DNA from: Micromonospora nigra
Lineage (GTDB): Bacteria > Actinomycetota > Actinomycetes > Mycobacteriales > Micromonosporaceae
Assembly (NCBI RefSeq): GCF_900091585.1
Contig: NZ_FMHT01000003.1
Span: 4,021,501 to 4,085,500 of the forward strand
DNA: 64,000 nt
Direction of reading: 5' to 3'
The notes under the pieces: model-generated
What the model saw: only the letters and a program-made list of their open reading frames with translations
What the model was told of the DNA's origin: nothing
The model's database searches: none
Shown here: in pieces, positions 38,293 to 50,900 of the stretch
Layout of the letters: each line of letters starts with the position of its first letter
How positions within the stretch are numbered: position 1 is the stretch's first letter
Made by a program: the position numbers and the translations under genes

Positions 38293-38727
38293 TCAGCCGG
38301 CGGGCCGGCAGCGCACCACCTCGCCGATGAAGGGACGGGAGTCCGTGGCCAGCCGGTGCCGGGCGATGATCTCCCGCTCACCCTGGGCGGCGGCCACGGT
38401 GACGGTCTCCCGGCCGACCTCGGCGCCGTCGCGGTCGCGGGCGCGCAGCAGGCAGACCGCCGACCCGCCCGGCGGTACGGTCACCCGGAAGTCGACCACC
38501 ACCTGGCCGTCCGTGATCTCGGTGTAGGTGATCACCTGGGCGTCGTAGGCCGGGTTCCCGTACTGCTGGTAGAGCCGCAACGAGACCAGGCCGAGGGCCG
38601 CGACGGCGGCCAGCGCCAGCAGCGTGGTCAGCACCGGCCGGCGGCGCCCCGGCTCGCGGCGGCGGCCGTACCGGCCGGGCGGGAACACCGGCGCGCCCGG
38701 CGGTACTGTGGCGTGCGTCTCGGTCAC
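38293..38727 (-). CDS. DUF4307 membrane protein
   Basis: The 144-residue protein has an arginine-rich cytoplasmic start, one membrane helix ([26 protein letters not shown]) and an extracytoplasmic beta-rich domain with two cysteines ([23 protein letters not shown] and EVVRCRPAG), matching DUF4307. In actinobacteria it lies between greA and mca (Rv1081c position). GTG 38727 is chosen as first codon of the conserved part; the upstream frame to 39306 is antisense to mca. Function unknown. Confidence 0.85.
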   Translation of the reverse strand: MTETHATVPPGAPVFPPGRYGRRREPGRRRPVLTTLLALAAVAALGLVSLRLYQQYGNPAYDAQVITYTEITDGQVVVDFRVTVPPGGSAVCLLRARDRDGAEVGRETVTVAAAQGEREIIARHRLATDSRPFIGEVVRCRPAG

Positions 38728-38914
38728 CGGCGGGTATCTCCTGGCGTGGTTGTCGGGGGCATCGGCAAGAATGGCTAGAGTCCATTCTCCCACCCGCCCG
38801 GTCGTCACAGCTGGCAGGCCCGCCCTGGCCCGCCCGCGAGCGGGGGAGGATTCCGACAGGTCAGCCGGGCGACCCGGACGGGCGACCGGTGGGCAGAGAC
38901 GAGGAGCGCCGACG

Positions 38915-39796
38915 TTGGCAGAGCAACTGCGACTGATGGCCGTCCACGCGCACCCCGACGACGAGTCGAGCAAGGGGGCCGCGACCACGGCGAAGTACGT
39001 CGCCGAGGGGGTGGACGTCCTCGTGGTGACGTGCACCGGTGGAGAGCGCGGCAGCGTGCTCAACCCCAAGCTCGACCGGCCGGAGGTGTGGGCCGACATC
39101 GCCGAGATCCGCCGCGCGGAGATGGACGCGGCGCGTGCCATCCTCGGCATCGAGCAGGCCTGGCTGGGCTTCGTCGACTCGGGCCTGCCCGAGGGCGACC
39201 CGCTGCCGCCGCTGCCCGAGGGCTGCTTCGCGTTGCAGGACGTGGCGGTCGCCGCCGGTCCGCTGGTGCGCCTGATGCGTGAGTTCCGTCCGCACGTCGT
39301 CACCACGTACGACGAGGAGGGCGGCTACCCGCATCCCGACCACATCATGTGCCACAAGATCAGCGTGGCCGCGTTCGAGGCGGCGGGCGACCCCGAGCGC
39401 TATCCCGACCTGGGTGAGCCGTGGCAGCCCCTGAAGCTCTACTACGACATCGGCTTCTCCAAGGGCAAGATCATGGCGCTGCACGGGGGCATGCTGGCCG
39501 CCGGTCTCCAGTCGCCGTACGAGGAGTGGCTCACCCGTTGGGAGGACCGCCCCGACAAGGGGCCCCGAATCACCACCCGGGTCGAGTGCGCGGACTACTT
39601 CCCCGTCCGCGACGACGCGCTGCGCGCCCACGCCACCCAGGTCGACCCGGACGGCTTCTGGTTCCACGTGCCGATGGAGCTGCAGAAGCGCGCGTGGCCG
39701 ACGGAGGACTTCGAACTCGTCCGCTCGCTGGTCGACAGCCCGCTGCCCGAGTCCGACCTCTTCGCCGGGGTGCGCGAGACGGCCCATGCCCGCTGA
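38915..39796 (+). CDS. mca: Mycothiol S-conjugate amidase
   Basis: The 293-residue zinc enzyme cleaves mycothiol conjugates to mercapturates for export of toxins and antibiotics. The zinc motif [10 protein letters not shown] is near the N terminus and the third ligand lies in [65 protein letters not shown] and [14 protein letters not shown] distinguish Mca from the deacetylase MshB. TTG 38915 has GAGGAG about seven bases upstream; ATG 38936 is an alternative. It matches Rv1082. Confidence 0.93.
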   Translation: MAEQLRLMAVHAHPDDESSKGAATTAKYVAEGVDVLVVTCTGGERGSVLNPKLDRPEVWADIAEIRRAEMDAARAILGIEQAWLGFVDSGLPEGDPLPPLPEGCFALQDVAVAAGPLVRLMREFRPHVVTTYDEEGGYPHPDHIMCHKISVAAFEAAGDPERYPDLGEPWQPLKLYYDIGFSKGKIMALHGGMLAAGLQSPYEEWLTRWEDRPDKGPRITTRVECADYFPVRDDALRAHATQVDPDGFWFHVPMELQKRAWPTEDFELVRSLVDSPLPESDLFAGVRETAHAR

Positions 39797-39844
39797 CCTG
39801 GGGCCGGGCTACCCTGGGAGCAAACCAAGAGCCGAAGGAACGAC

Positions 39845-40138
39845 ATGCTGACCGCTGCCGAGGTGCTCGCGCAGAACAACTTCGGGAACACCCGCACGGG
39901 CGGCCTGGCCGGGCCGATGGGGCTGTTCCTGATCCTGGTGCTGGCCACCGCCACCGTCCTGCTCATCCGGAACATGAACGCCCGACTGCGCCGGCTGCCC
40001 GACCGGTTCCCCACGGAGACGGGTGCCGCCGACCTCGACCGGGTGGACGCCAGCGTCGTCGATCCGACAGACGGGACCGCCACCCAGGATTCATCCGGGA
40101 GCGCTCCTATCCGTTCCCAGCAGCGCCGGGACGGTTGA
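39845..40138 (+). CDS. Small single-helix membrane protein
   Basis: The 97-residue protein has a short external start (MLTAAEVLAQNNFGNTRTGG), one helix (PMGLFLILVLATATVLLIRNM), then a basic and acidic cytoplasmic tail (ARLRRLPDRFP). It corresponds to the small membrane protein next to mca in mycobacteria (Rv1083 position). No function is known. It follows mca by 48 bp with GAAGGAA before ATG, so it is probably in the mca unit. Confidence 0.78.
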   Translation: MLTAAEVLAQNNFGNTRTGGLAGPMGLFLILVLATATVLLIRNMNARLRRLPDRFPTETGAADLDRVDASVVDPTDGTATQDSSGSAPIRSQQRRDG

Positions 40139-40256
40139 TCGGGGCATGATTCACGTCGAAGCCGGTTGTCGACCCCTGTTGCGGCCACCGGCTTTGGCTT
40201 AGCCTTCCGCCGGGGGACCAGAACGTCCTCTGAGTCGTGCGCGGGAGGGGGCGCTG

Positions 40257-40352
40257 ATGGCCGTCACAGTCGTGTCCGCCCGCCGTGCGTCCGGTCTCCC
40301 ACCACACGTACCTCCGGCCGGCAGGGCCGCCTCCGCGGGAGCGGGTCGGTGA
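40257..40352 (+). CDS. Possible 31-codon upstream ORF coupled to the GGDEF-EAL gene
   Basis: ATG 40257 has GGGAGGGGG eight bases upstream and opens a 31-codon frame (MAVTVVSARRASGLPPH...). Its stop overlaps the GTG start of the GGDEF-EAL gene (GTGA at 40349-40352). No family is recognisable. It may be a leader whose translation sets expression of the following gene; being in high-GC DNA, it could also be chance. Confidence 0.35.
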   Translation: MAVTVVSARRASGLPPHVPPAGRAASAGAGR

Positions 40353-42883
40353 CCTCCGGTAGGGCCGGTTCCCCGACAGATCGGCCAGAGGCCCGCGGCC
40401 TACCGCCCCGGGTCCTCGTGCTCACCGCCGCCGTTGCGACAACCGCCCTGGTGGCCGTGGTGGTGGGTCTGACGCTGCCCGTCCGGTTGCCCGCCGACGA
40501 TCCCCTGGGCGGTCCCGCCCGGTTCGGCCTGGCGGTCGCCGTGCTCGCCGTGGCCCAGTTGGCCCGTCTGCGGTTCCGGGCCGCCGCCGGCATGGTCAGC
40601 ATCACCTGGGGCGAGGCCGCCCTGGTCGTCTGCCTCTACCTCGCCCCGCCGGGCTGGCTGCCCGCCGCCACCCTGGTCGGGGTGGGGCTCGCCTGGACGG
40701 GCCTGTCCGTGTTCGGCGAGCGCCAGCCCGTGCTGGAGGTCGTCCGCATCGCGGCCTCGCTGACGGCGGCCACCGCCCTCGCCGTCGTGGTCACCACCGC
40801 GCTGGGCCAGCCGCTGCTGGCCACCGCCCCCACGCCCCCGGCCGCTGCGGCCGTGGTGGCCGGTGCCGTCACCTACCTGCTCGTCACCGCCTGGCTGGGC
40901 GGCGTGACGCTGTCGCTGCGACACGGCATCCCCCTGGGCCGGCCGCTGCTCGCCGCCCTGCACGGCAAGCTCAACATGTTCGTCGGCAACGTGGTCGTCG
41001 GGCTGGTCGTGGTGGCCCTGGTCGAGATCGATCCGCGCTGGCTGCTGCTGCTCCCACCGCCGCTGTGGCTGCTCCAACAGACCTACCGGCACCGGCTGCG
41101 CGCCGACCGGGAACGGCGGACGTGGCGGGCGTTCGCCGAGGCCACCGCCGCACTGAACCAGCTCGACGAGCGGGGGGTGGCCACGGCGGCGGTCAGCGGA
41201 GCCCTCACCCTCTTCGACGCCGAACTCGTCGACGTGGAGGTGATCCGGGGCGACGGTCGCTGGCGACGCTACCGGGGGGACGCCGGTGGCCAGGTGGTCG
41301 ACCGGGAGACCACCCCGCCGGCCGACACCGAGCCCGATCCGCACGAGATCGTGCGACCGCTCACGGTCAGCGGAACCCAGGTGGGCCGACTGCGGATCCG
41401 GTTCCCGCACGCGGCGCCGCCGAGCGGGCGGGAGCGCGACGCCGTGGCCGCGTACAGCGACGCCGTCGCGGCGGCGCTGCACGACGCGGCGACCCACCGC
41501 GAGTTGCGTCTGGTCACCGCCCGGTCGTCGTACGAGGCCGTGCACGACCCGGTGACCGGGCTCGTCAACCGGGCCGCGATGCTGGGCAGGGGCGACGAGG
41601 CGTTGCGGCAGCTCGCCCACAACCACCCGGTGGCGCTCCTGCTGCTCGACATCGACCAGTTCAAGGAGGTCAACGACACGCTGGGGCACGCCGCCGGCGA
41701 CCAGTTGCTGCGGCTGACCGCGAGCCGGTTGACCGCCCTGGCCCGCCCCGGTGACCTGCTGGCCCGCCTCGGCGGCGACGAGTTCGCCCTGCTGCTGACG
41801 TCGGTGCCGGTGGTGGACGACCGTGCGGCCCCCATGGCGTACGCGCTGCGCCAGGCGCGGGAGATCGCCGAGCGGCTGGCCGTTCCGACGGAGGTGGCCG
41901 GGGTACGGATGTCCGTCGAGGTCTCCGTCGGGGTGGTGGTGGCCGGGGCGGGCACCGCCGACCTGACGGAGCTGCTGCGCCGGGCCGACATCGCGATGTA
42001 CCAGGCCAAGGAGGGCGGCGGCAGCGTCGCCACGTACGACAGCTCCCGCGACGCGGCCAGCACCGACCAGTTGGCGCTGCTCGCCGAGCTGCGGGAGGCG
42101 TTGAAGACCGACGACCAGCTGGTGCTGGCCCTGCAACCGGCGGTTGACCTGGCCACCGGTGCGCCGACGGGGGTGGAGGCGCTGATCCGGTGGCGGCACC
42201 CGCGCCGGGGTTGGCTCGGGCCGGCCGACTTCATCCGCCCGGTGGAGAACAGCGAACAGCTCGGCGCCTTCACCCGCTACGTGGTCGACAAGGCCCTCGG
42301 GGTGGCCGCCGGTTGGGCCAGGCAGGGGCTGACCGTGCCGATCTCGGTGAACCTGTCGGCCCGCAGCCTGCTCGACCCCCGGCTGCCCGGTGAGATCGCC
42401 GAGGCGCTGCGCCGGCACCAGGTGCCCGCGCACCGGCTGGTCCTGGAGATCACCGAGACGGTGGTGATGAGTGAGTTGGAGGTCATCGACCAGGTGCTGA
42501 CCGCCCTGCGGTCGATGGGCGTGCAGCTCGCGGTGGACGACTTCGGCACCGGTTTCTCCTCGCTGACCTTCCTCACCCGGGTGCCGGTGGACGAGCTGAA
42601 GGTCGACCGGTCCTTCGTGATCCGCATGGCGGACTCGCCGGAGGCGGCGGCGATCGTGCGTACCACGGTGGGGTTGGCTCACGAGTTGGGCCTGCGGGTG
42701 GTGGCCGAGGGGGTGGAGACGGCCGCCCAGCGGGCCGCACTGGCCGAACTGGGCTGTACGGCGGCCCAGGGCTACCACTTCTTCAAGCCGATGCCCGCCG
42801 ACAAGATCGGTGCGGTGCTGGGCTCGCTGCTCGACGAGGCCCGCCCCAACGTCTTCCCCCTCCGCGCCGACGGCGCCTCCTGA
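40349..42883 (+). CDS. Membrane GGDEF-EAL cyclic-di-GMP enzyme
   Basis: The 844-residue protein has about seven membrane helices in residues 20-235 (sensor), a degenerate GAF-like or linker region, a GGDEF domain with intact RLGGDEFALLL (GGDEF at about 475-479) and a C-terminal EAL domain. EAL residues are intact: EAL at about 610 (GVEALIRWRHP), LEITETVV, the AVDDFGTGFSSLTFL block near 730, ELKVDRSFV, VVAEGVET and AAQGYHFFKPMP. Both cyclase and phosphodiesterase activities are possible; which dominates is unknown. GTG 40349 overlaps an upstream ORF. Confidence 0.92.
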   Translation: MTSGRAGSPTDRPEARGLPPRVLVLTAAVATTALVAVVVGLTLPVRLPADDPLGGPARFGLAVAVLAVAQLARLRFRAAAGMVSITWGEAALVVCLYLAPPGWLPAATLVGVGLAWTGLSVFGERQPVLEVVRIAASLTAATALAVVVTTALGQPLLATAPTPPAAAAVVAGAVTYLLVTAWLGGVTLSLRHGIPLGRPLLAALHGKLNMFVGNVVVGLVVVALVEIDPRWLLLLPPPLWLLQQTYRHRLRADRERRTWRAFAEATAALNQLDERGVATAAVSGALTLFDAELVDVEVIRGDGRWRRYRGDAGGQVVDRETTPPADTEPDPHEIVRPLTVSGTQVGRLRIRFPHAAPPSGRERDAVAAYSDAVAAALHDAATHRELRLVTARSSYEAVHDPVTGLVNRAAMLGRGDEALRQLAHNHPVALLLLDIDQFKEVNDTLGHAAGDQLLRLTASRLTALARPGDLLARLGGDEFALLLTSVPVVDDRAAPMAYALRQAREIAERLAVPTEVAGVRMSVEVSVGVVVAGAGTADLTELLRRADIAMYQAKEGGGSVATYDSSRDAASTDQLALLAELREALKTDDQLVLALQPAVDLATGAPTGVEALIRWRHPRRGWLGPADFIRPVENSEQLGAFTRYVVDKALGVAAGWARQGLTVPISVNLSARSLLDPRLPGEIAEALRRHQVPAHRLVLEITETVVMSELEVIDQVLTALRSMGVQLAVDDFGTGFSSLTFLTRVPVDELKVDRSFVIRMADSPEAAAIVRTTVGLAHELGLRVVAEGVETAAQRAALAELGCTAAQGYHFFKPMPADKIGAVLGSLLDEARPNVFPLRADGAS

Positions 42884-42894
42884 GCGCTTCCCGG

Positions 42895-42942
42895 CCCCGC
42901 CTGCCGCTCCTCCCGGCCGCCCGGGAGGAGCGGCAGGCGGGG
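42895..42942. terminator. 22-bp perfect bidirectional terminator
   Basis: A perfect 22-bp stem (42895-42916 with 42921-42942) and CCGC loop lie between two convergent genes, 12 bases after the GGDEF-EAL stop and 13 before the PI-PLC stop. Confidence 0.9.
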
Positions 42943-42955
42943 TGGGTGGGAGGGA

Positions 42956-43984
42956 TCAGGCGCGGGGGAGGAGGGTGGGGATGACCGTGGGCAGGGTCGC
43001 CCAGTCGGCCGAGGCGATGCTGGCGTGGCGGGCGGCCAGTTCGCCGACCCGGGCACGGGCCGCGTCCGGGTCGGCGCCGACGGCCGGAGGGACGTTCTGC
43101 GCGTCAGTCATGATCAGCAGGTAGTTGTTGGCGGAGTACCAGGCCGTGTCGATGCCACCGCCGACGTACGCGTTCGCGTCGCCGTCGAACATCACGAACC
43201 AGGGGCGCAGGCTCACGTCGGCGTACCGGCTGCGGGGGTCGCCGGCCTGGGCCCGGTGCACGGCGGGGAACGCCTGCGCCCGGGCCAGGGTGCCGGCGGC
43301 GGCGAGGCCGGCCAGGTGTCGGGCGTACTCGACGTCGGTCCACAGGGTGTCGGTCGGGTTGCCCTCCTCGACCGTGCCGGGGATCAGCTCCACGATCACC
43401 TTGCCGGCGAGCTGCCGCCGGGTGGGCCAGGCGTCGGCGCGGGCGGCGGCGTCCAGGGTGGCGTGCGACCCGCGCAGTTGGGCGGGGGTGAACACCCGGT
43501 CGCCGAGCCGGGCGGCGAGCAGCGCGTCGAGCTGCACCGGCCCCTGACCCGTACGGCTGCTGAATCCGGTCTTCAGTTCCAGCTTGAGGATCAGTGGTCC
43601 GGCGTCGGGGTGGGCGGTCAGCCAGAGCCGGATGTTGTCCAGGCAGTGTTCCAGGTTCTTGTTGCGGGTGCCGGTGTAGAGCTGCGCGGGGCTGGTGGCG
43701 GCCACGCAGTTGTTGTCGTTGCCGAAGGGGTTGGAGTGGCTGACCCGCCACTGCCGGGTGAAGATGTCCGGCCAGACGTCCAGCTCGATCAGGCCGGGGC
43801 GGGCGTCGAGCGACTGGGCCAGGTAGGTGTAGGTCGCCTTCTCGTACGCGTTGTGGGTGCCCACGCCCGTCGTGGCCGACACCCGCCGGTCCGGGTCGAC
43901 GGCCGCCGTGGCGGGGGTGGGGGCGAGCAGCGATGCGGCGAGCGCGCCGGCGGCGAGGGCGGACAGGGCCCGGAGTCTGCGCAT
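42956..43984 (-). CDS. Secreted PI-PLC-like (phosphatidylinositol-specific phospholipase C X-domain) protein
   Basis: The 342-residue protein has a signal peptide (MRRLRALSALAAGALAASLLAPTPATA, cleaved after the Ala-rich region). A domain follows with VGTHNAYEKATYTYLAQSLD (first active-site His), LIELDVWPDIFTRQWRVSHSNPFGN (second His), and KLELKTGF, which fit the calcium-dependent PI-PLC or glycerophosphodiester phosphodiesterase TIM barrel. It is exported. The lipid or head-group acted on is unknown. A promoter-like AT-rich patch lies just upstream (44030-44060). Confidence 0.83.
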   Translation of the reverse strand: MRRLRALSALAAGALAASLLAPTPATAAVDPDRRVSATTGVGTHNAYEKATYTYLAQSLDARPGLIELDVWPDIFTRQWRVSHSNPFGNDNNCVAATSPAQLYTGTRNKNLEHCLDNIRLWLTAHPDAGPLILKLELKTGFSSRTGQGPVQLDALLAARLGDRVFTPAQLRGSHATLDAAARADAWPTRRQLAGKVIVELIPGTVEEGNPTDTLWTDVEYARHLAGLAAAGTLARAQAFPAVHRAQAGDPRSRYADVSLRPWFVMFDGDANAYVGGGIDTAWYSANNYLLIMTDAQNVPPAVGADPDAARARVGELAARHASIASADWATLPTVIPTLLPRA

Positions 43985-44118
43985 GGTGCCTCCTCGGTGG
44001 GGGTCCCGCCGGCGCCGGGCCGGCGGCCATGCACAGATCTAAATAGACGGAGGTTAATGGGGGAAGGCCTGTCGGCGTCGGGCGGTCGGCCGTGCCGCCG
44101 GCTGGATATGGTCGTCGG

Positions 44119-46209
<2,091 letters not shown>

Positions 46210-46280
46210 CCCGTCTGCCCCGGCTGGGGGCCGCCCCGAACGAGGGGCGTGTCGGCCGGCACCGATAGGCTGGCCGCGCT

Positions 46281-47471
46281 ATGGATTCCCGTACCGGTCT
46301 GCCCGTTGTCGGCATGGTGGGCGGCGGCCAGCTGGCCCGGATGACCCACCAGGCCGCGATCGCCCTCGGCCAGTCCCTCCGTGTGCTGGCGCTCGCCCCC
46401 GACGACGGCGCGGCCCTCGTCGCCGCCGACGTCCAGTACGGCGACCACACCGACCTGTCCGCGCTGCGCACCTTCGCCAAGGGCTGCGACGTGGTCACCT
46501 TCGACCACGAGCACGTCCCCACCGCGCACATCCGCGCCCTGGCCGAGGAGGGGGTGCGACTCTTCCCGCCGGCCGACGCGCTGCTGCACGCGCAGGACAA
46601 GCGGGTCATGCGGGAGCGGCTCGGTGCGCTCGGCGCGCCGAACCCCGCGTGGCGGCCGGTGGGCTCGCCCGACGACCTGGTCGGCTTCGGCGACGAGGTG
46701 GGCTGGCCGGTGGTGCTCAAGGCGGCCCGGGGCGGGTACGACGGCCGGGGCGTCTGGATGGTCGACGACGCCGCGCAGGCCGCCGAGCTGGCGACGACCC
46801 TGCTCGCCGGCGGCACGACGTTGATCGTCGAGGAGCGGGTGGCGCTGCGCCGGGAGCTGGCCGTGCAGGTGGCCCGATCGCCGTTCGGTCAGGTCGCCGC
46901 CTACCCGGTGGTGGAGACCGTGCAGCGTGACGGCATCTGCGTCGAGGTGCTGGCCCCCGCCCCCGGGCTGGCCGAGGAGTCGGCGGTGGCGGCGCAGCAG
47001 CTCGCCATCGACCTGGCCACCGCGCTCGGCGTGGTGGGGCTGCTGGCGGTGGAGCTGTTCGAGGTGGCCGACCCGGCCGCCCCCGGCGGTGCCCGGATCG
47101 TCGTCAACGAACTGGCGATGCGTCCGCACAACTCCGGTCACTGGACCATCGAGGGGGCCCGCACCTCGCAGTTCGAGCAGCACCTGCGGGCGGTGCTCGA
47201 CTATCCGATGGGCGACACCGGGCTGACCGCACCGGCCGTGGTGATGGCCAACGTGCTCGGCGGAGCGCCGGGCGGCATGTCGATCGACGAGCGGCTGCAC
47301 CACCTGTTCGCCGCCGAGCCGGGCGCCAAGGTGCACCTGTACGGCAAGCAGGTGCGGCCCGGCCGCAAGATCGGGCATGTCACGGTGCTCGGCGACGACC
47401 TGGACGACGTACGGGCGCGGGCTGCGCGGGCGGCCCGGTGGCTGCGCGAGGGCGAGGGAGAACCGGCATGA
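46281..47471 (+). CDS. purK: 5-(carboxyamino)imidazole ribonucleotide synthase (PurK)
   Basis: The 396-residue ATP-grasp enzyme makes N5-CAIR from AIR, ATP and bicarbonate in purine synthesis. The N-terminal [20 protein letters not shown]-grasp [38 protein letters not shown] and the metal-binding [31 protein letters not shown] are diagnostic. It overlaps purE by four bases (ATGA), so the two are translated together. Confidence 0.97.
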   Translation: MDSRTGLPVVGMVGGGQLARMTHQAAIALGQSLRVLALAPDDGAALVAADVQYGDHTDLSALRTFAKGCDVVTFDHEHVPTAHIRALAEEGVRLFPPADALLHAQDKRVMRERLGALGAPNPAWRPVGSPDDLVGFGDEVGWPVVLKAARGGYDGRGVWMVDDAAQAAELATTLLAGGTTLIVEERVALRRELAVQVARSPFGQVAAYPVVETVQRDGICVEVLAPAPGLAEESAVAAQQLAIDLATALGVVGLLAVELFEVADPAAPGGARIVVNELAMRPHNSGHWTIEGARTSQFEQHLRAVLDYPMGDTGLTAPAVVMANVLGGAPGGMSIDERLHHLFAAEPGAKVHLYGKQVRPGRKIGHVTVLGDDLDDVRARAARAARWLREGEGEPA

Positions 47472-47959
47472 GCACCGTCGGACTGATCATGGGTAGTGAC
47501 TCGGACTGGCCGACCATGAAGGCCGCCGCCGAGGTGCTCGACGAGTTCGAGGTGCCGTACGAGGTCGAGGTGGTCTCCGCGCACCGCACCCCGGTCAAGA
47601 TGATCGACTACGGGCGGGCCGCCGCCGGTCGAGGGATCAAGGTCATCATCGCCGGGGCCGGTGGCGCCGCAGCCCTGCCCGGCATGGTCGCCTCCGTCAC
47701 CCCGCTGCCGGTGATCGGCGTCCCGGTGCCGCTGAAACACCTCGACGGCATGGATTCGCTGCTGTCCATCGTGCAGATGCCGGCGGGCGTGCCGGTGGCC
47801 ACGGTGTCGATCGGCAACGCCCGCAACGCCGGGCTGCTGGCCGTCCGGATGCTGGGCGTCGCCGAACCGGCACTGCTCGACCGGATGTCGGCCTACCAGG
47901 CCGACCTGGAGCAGCTCGTCGCCGAGAAGGACGCCGCCCTGCGGGCCTCCCTGCTCTGA
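47468..47959 (+). CDS. purE: N5-CAIR mutase (PurE)
   Basis: The 163-residue enzyme rearranges N5-CAIR to [36 protein letters not shown] and the [28 protein letters not shown] block match class I PurE. It directly follows purK. In M. tuberculosis the pair is Rv3275c-Rv3276c beside fadE25, as here with the acyl-CoA dehydrogenase 7 kb on. Confidence 0.97.
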   Translation: MSTVGLIMGSDSDWPTMKAAAEVLDEFEVPYEVEVVSAHRTPVKMIDYGRAAAGRGIKVIIAGAGGAAALPGMVASVTPLPVIGVPVPLKHLDGMDSLLSIVQMPAGVPVATVSIGNARNAGLLAVRMLGVAEPALLDRMSAYQADLEQLVAEKDAALRASLL

Positions 47960-47978
47960 CCACGCCGCACGGCCGGTC

Positions 47979-50900
47979 TCATCTCATGCCGCGCAGGGCC
48001 GTCTGCAACCGCTCCTGGGCGCGTCGGCGGCGCTCGTTGCTCGCGCCCAGCACCAGCAGCACCAGGCCGACCGGGAGCAACGCCAGCCACGGCCCCAGAC
48101 TGAACAGGGCGTGCACCGCCGCGACTGCCGTCACCACGGCACCCACGATCACCGGTGCCTGCTGCTGCGTCATCGAACCGAACACCAGCACCGTCACCGC
48201 GCCGAGCAGCAGCAGCACCTGTCGCAGGGTGCTCGAATCGGTGGTCAGCACGATCGCCAGGGTGGGCACGAACGCCGCCACCAGTGCCGGCCCGTACGCC
48301 ACCCAGCTGCTCAGGTCGGCGCGCTGCCGCAGCTCCAGCATCCCGACCAGCAGGGCCAGCGCCGCGAACGGCAGCGTGTACGCCTCGGGCAGCGCCACGT
48401 CGGCCACCCGCATCAGGATCCACCAGGCGGTTATCTCGCACAGCACGACCCCCCAGAACAGGATGCGCCGCTCCGCCGGCCCGCGACCGGGCCGGACCGC
48501 CGCGAGGCCGAGGACCGCCCCCCAGGCCGCCAGGAGCGCGGCGACGTGCCCGGGCGAGTCGAACGCCAGCGCCAGGGCGATCAGCGCGGCGGCGTAGCCG
48601 CTCCACTCCACGGTGGCCGCCTCGCGCTGCGCCTCCGGACGGCGCAGTCGTGGCAGGGTCGCCGCGAAGACCTGGAGGACCGCGCCGACCGCGAGCACCC
48701 CGAACGCCGCCCACACGGCCGCGAGCCCGGCGACCAGTGCGGCGGTGAGGACGAACAGCTGGGCCATCAGCGAGGCGAACAGCCAGCCGAGGATGCGCGC
48801 CCGCTGGGTGCTGCCGAACAGTGCGGCCACCACCCCCACCCCGACGGCCCCGCCCAGGGTGAACAGGGTCAACTCCCGGGTGGCGAGGCTGCCGGCCAGC
48901 CCGGCACCGCCGGCGGCCAACCCGATCGCGAACACCAGCACCCTGGCCAGGCGCAGCGAGCGGGCCCGCTCCACCAGGGCCGGGGGCGGCGTCAGCGCCA
49001 GCCCCAGCATCGAGACCGTGAACACCGCCAGGGCGGCCAGGGCGCTCGCCGGCCAGCCGTTGCCCACCGCGATCGGCGTGATCAGCAGGGTGACCGCCGC
49101 GCCCGGCAGCACCACCGGCACCGCCCGGGACCGGCGCCCGCCGCTGAATCCGGTGGCCGCCAGGGCCGCCGTCGCCGTCAGCAGCAACGCCGTCAGCACG
49201 TGCGTCGGATCGGCCGCGTCCGGCGGCGGGATCCGCAGCTCCGGCGGCGGGCCCTGCCACACCCGACCGAGGGCGGCGTACGGCTCGACCAGCGCCACCA
49301 GCAGCGCCGGGGTGAGCGAGACCAGGGCCAGCAGGGTCGGCAGGGCGGCGGCGGCCAGCGCCCCGGCGGCCGGGCTGACCCCCCAGCGGCGGCGGGAGTC
49401 GTCCTCGGGCAACCGGCGCATGGCTCCGTCCAGCAGCACCGCCCAGTGGCGGACCGGCCGGGACGCCAGCTCGGGTGGTTCGGTGGCGCCCCGGACCAGT
49501 TCCGCGAGCACCCCGAGCAGGGCCGCCGCCGCCGCGTACACGCCGAGCGGCAGGCCGGACAGGACGGCGGCGACGGCGGTCACCGTCGCCCCGCCGACCA
49601 CCGCCGCGCTGGCCCACGGCAGGAACTGCGGAACCTGCCGGCGCACGGCGGCCACGGCCGCGAGGCCGAGGCTCGACGCGGCCAGGCTGGCGGTGAGCAC
49701 CACCTGTGGCGAGTGGCCGAACTCGGCGGCCAACGCGGCCACGGCACCGGGCAGCGCGAACAGGGCCGCCCCGGCGGCCACGCCGCCGATCTGGGCCAGG
49801 TGCGGTGGCATCCCCTCGGTGGACAGGTCGTCCACCAGAGGTTCGGCCAGCGACCGGGCCAGTGCTGCCACGACGAATCCGATCAGCGCGATGCTGCCGA
49901 GCGCCAGCGCGGTCGTCCACGGGCGGACCAGCCCCGCGCCGGCGGCGTGCAGCGCGACCACCCCGGCCACGGTGGCCCGGGACAGACCGGCCCTCGGGTC
50001 CACGGAGGCCACCGCAGCCATGCCGTACACCGTGGCGACCATCGCGCCCACCAGGACGGGCGACCACCAGGGCAGGTCGAACGCGGCCGGGGCGCCCACG
50101 GTGGCCAGCACCGCGGCGACCCCCGAGACGTCGTAGCGCCAGGGTGGCGGCAGCAGGATGCCGGCGGCGACGGCCAGCAGGGCCAGCGCGACCGGCGCCT
50201 GCCAGGTGGCGCCGCCGGTGGGTGCCGCCGGCCAACCGCTCAGGTCGCCCGCCCAGATCGGGCCCGGGGTGGCCAGCACCCCCAGCCCGCCGCGCAGCGC
50301 CATCCAGCCGGCCAGCACGCCGACCAGTAGTCCGCCCACGGCCAGGCCGAGTACCGGCCCGCGCCGCCACTGCTCGGGCATGGCGCGCGCCGCGACGGCG
50401 ACGACCAGCACCAGGCCGGCGGCGACGGCGAGCTGACCACCCGGCGCCAGCACCGCCCCGATCCGCAGCAGGGCGGCGACCAGCGCGGCGGTCACGGCGG
50501 CGGCGGCCAGGTCGGAGCCGTCGAGGGTGAGATCGGAGCGACGGCCCGCGTCGATCGACGGGGCCAGGAACAGCAGCACGGCGGCCACCAGCAGCAGGGC
50601 GCCGACCCACGCGTCGGCCACCGTCGCGCCGGGCGCGCCGAACGCGGCGGCGGTGACCACGAGGGTGCCGAGGCCGGTTCCGGCGGCCAGCGGCATCGGA
50701 ATGTGTCGCTGGGAGACCTGCACGACGGCGGCGTAGCCGAGCGTGGCGCAGACGGCGAGGAAGCTGGCCGCCAGCACCGGGACCGTCATCTCGCGCAGTT
50801 CCGCCGGGGTGGGCGTCGGGTGGGCCGGGACGGTCGCGGCGACGAAGGCGGCCACCGCGCCGGGCAGCGCGAAGGCCGCGCCGCCCGCCGCCCAGGCGGA

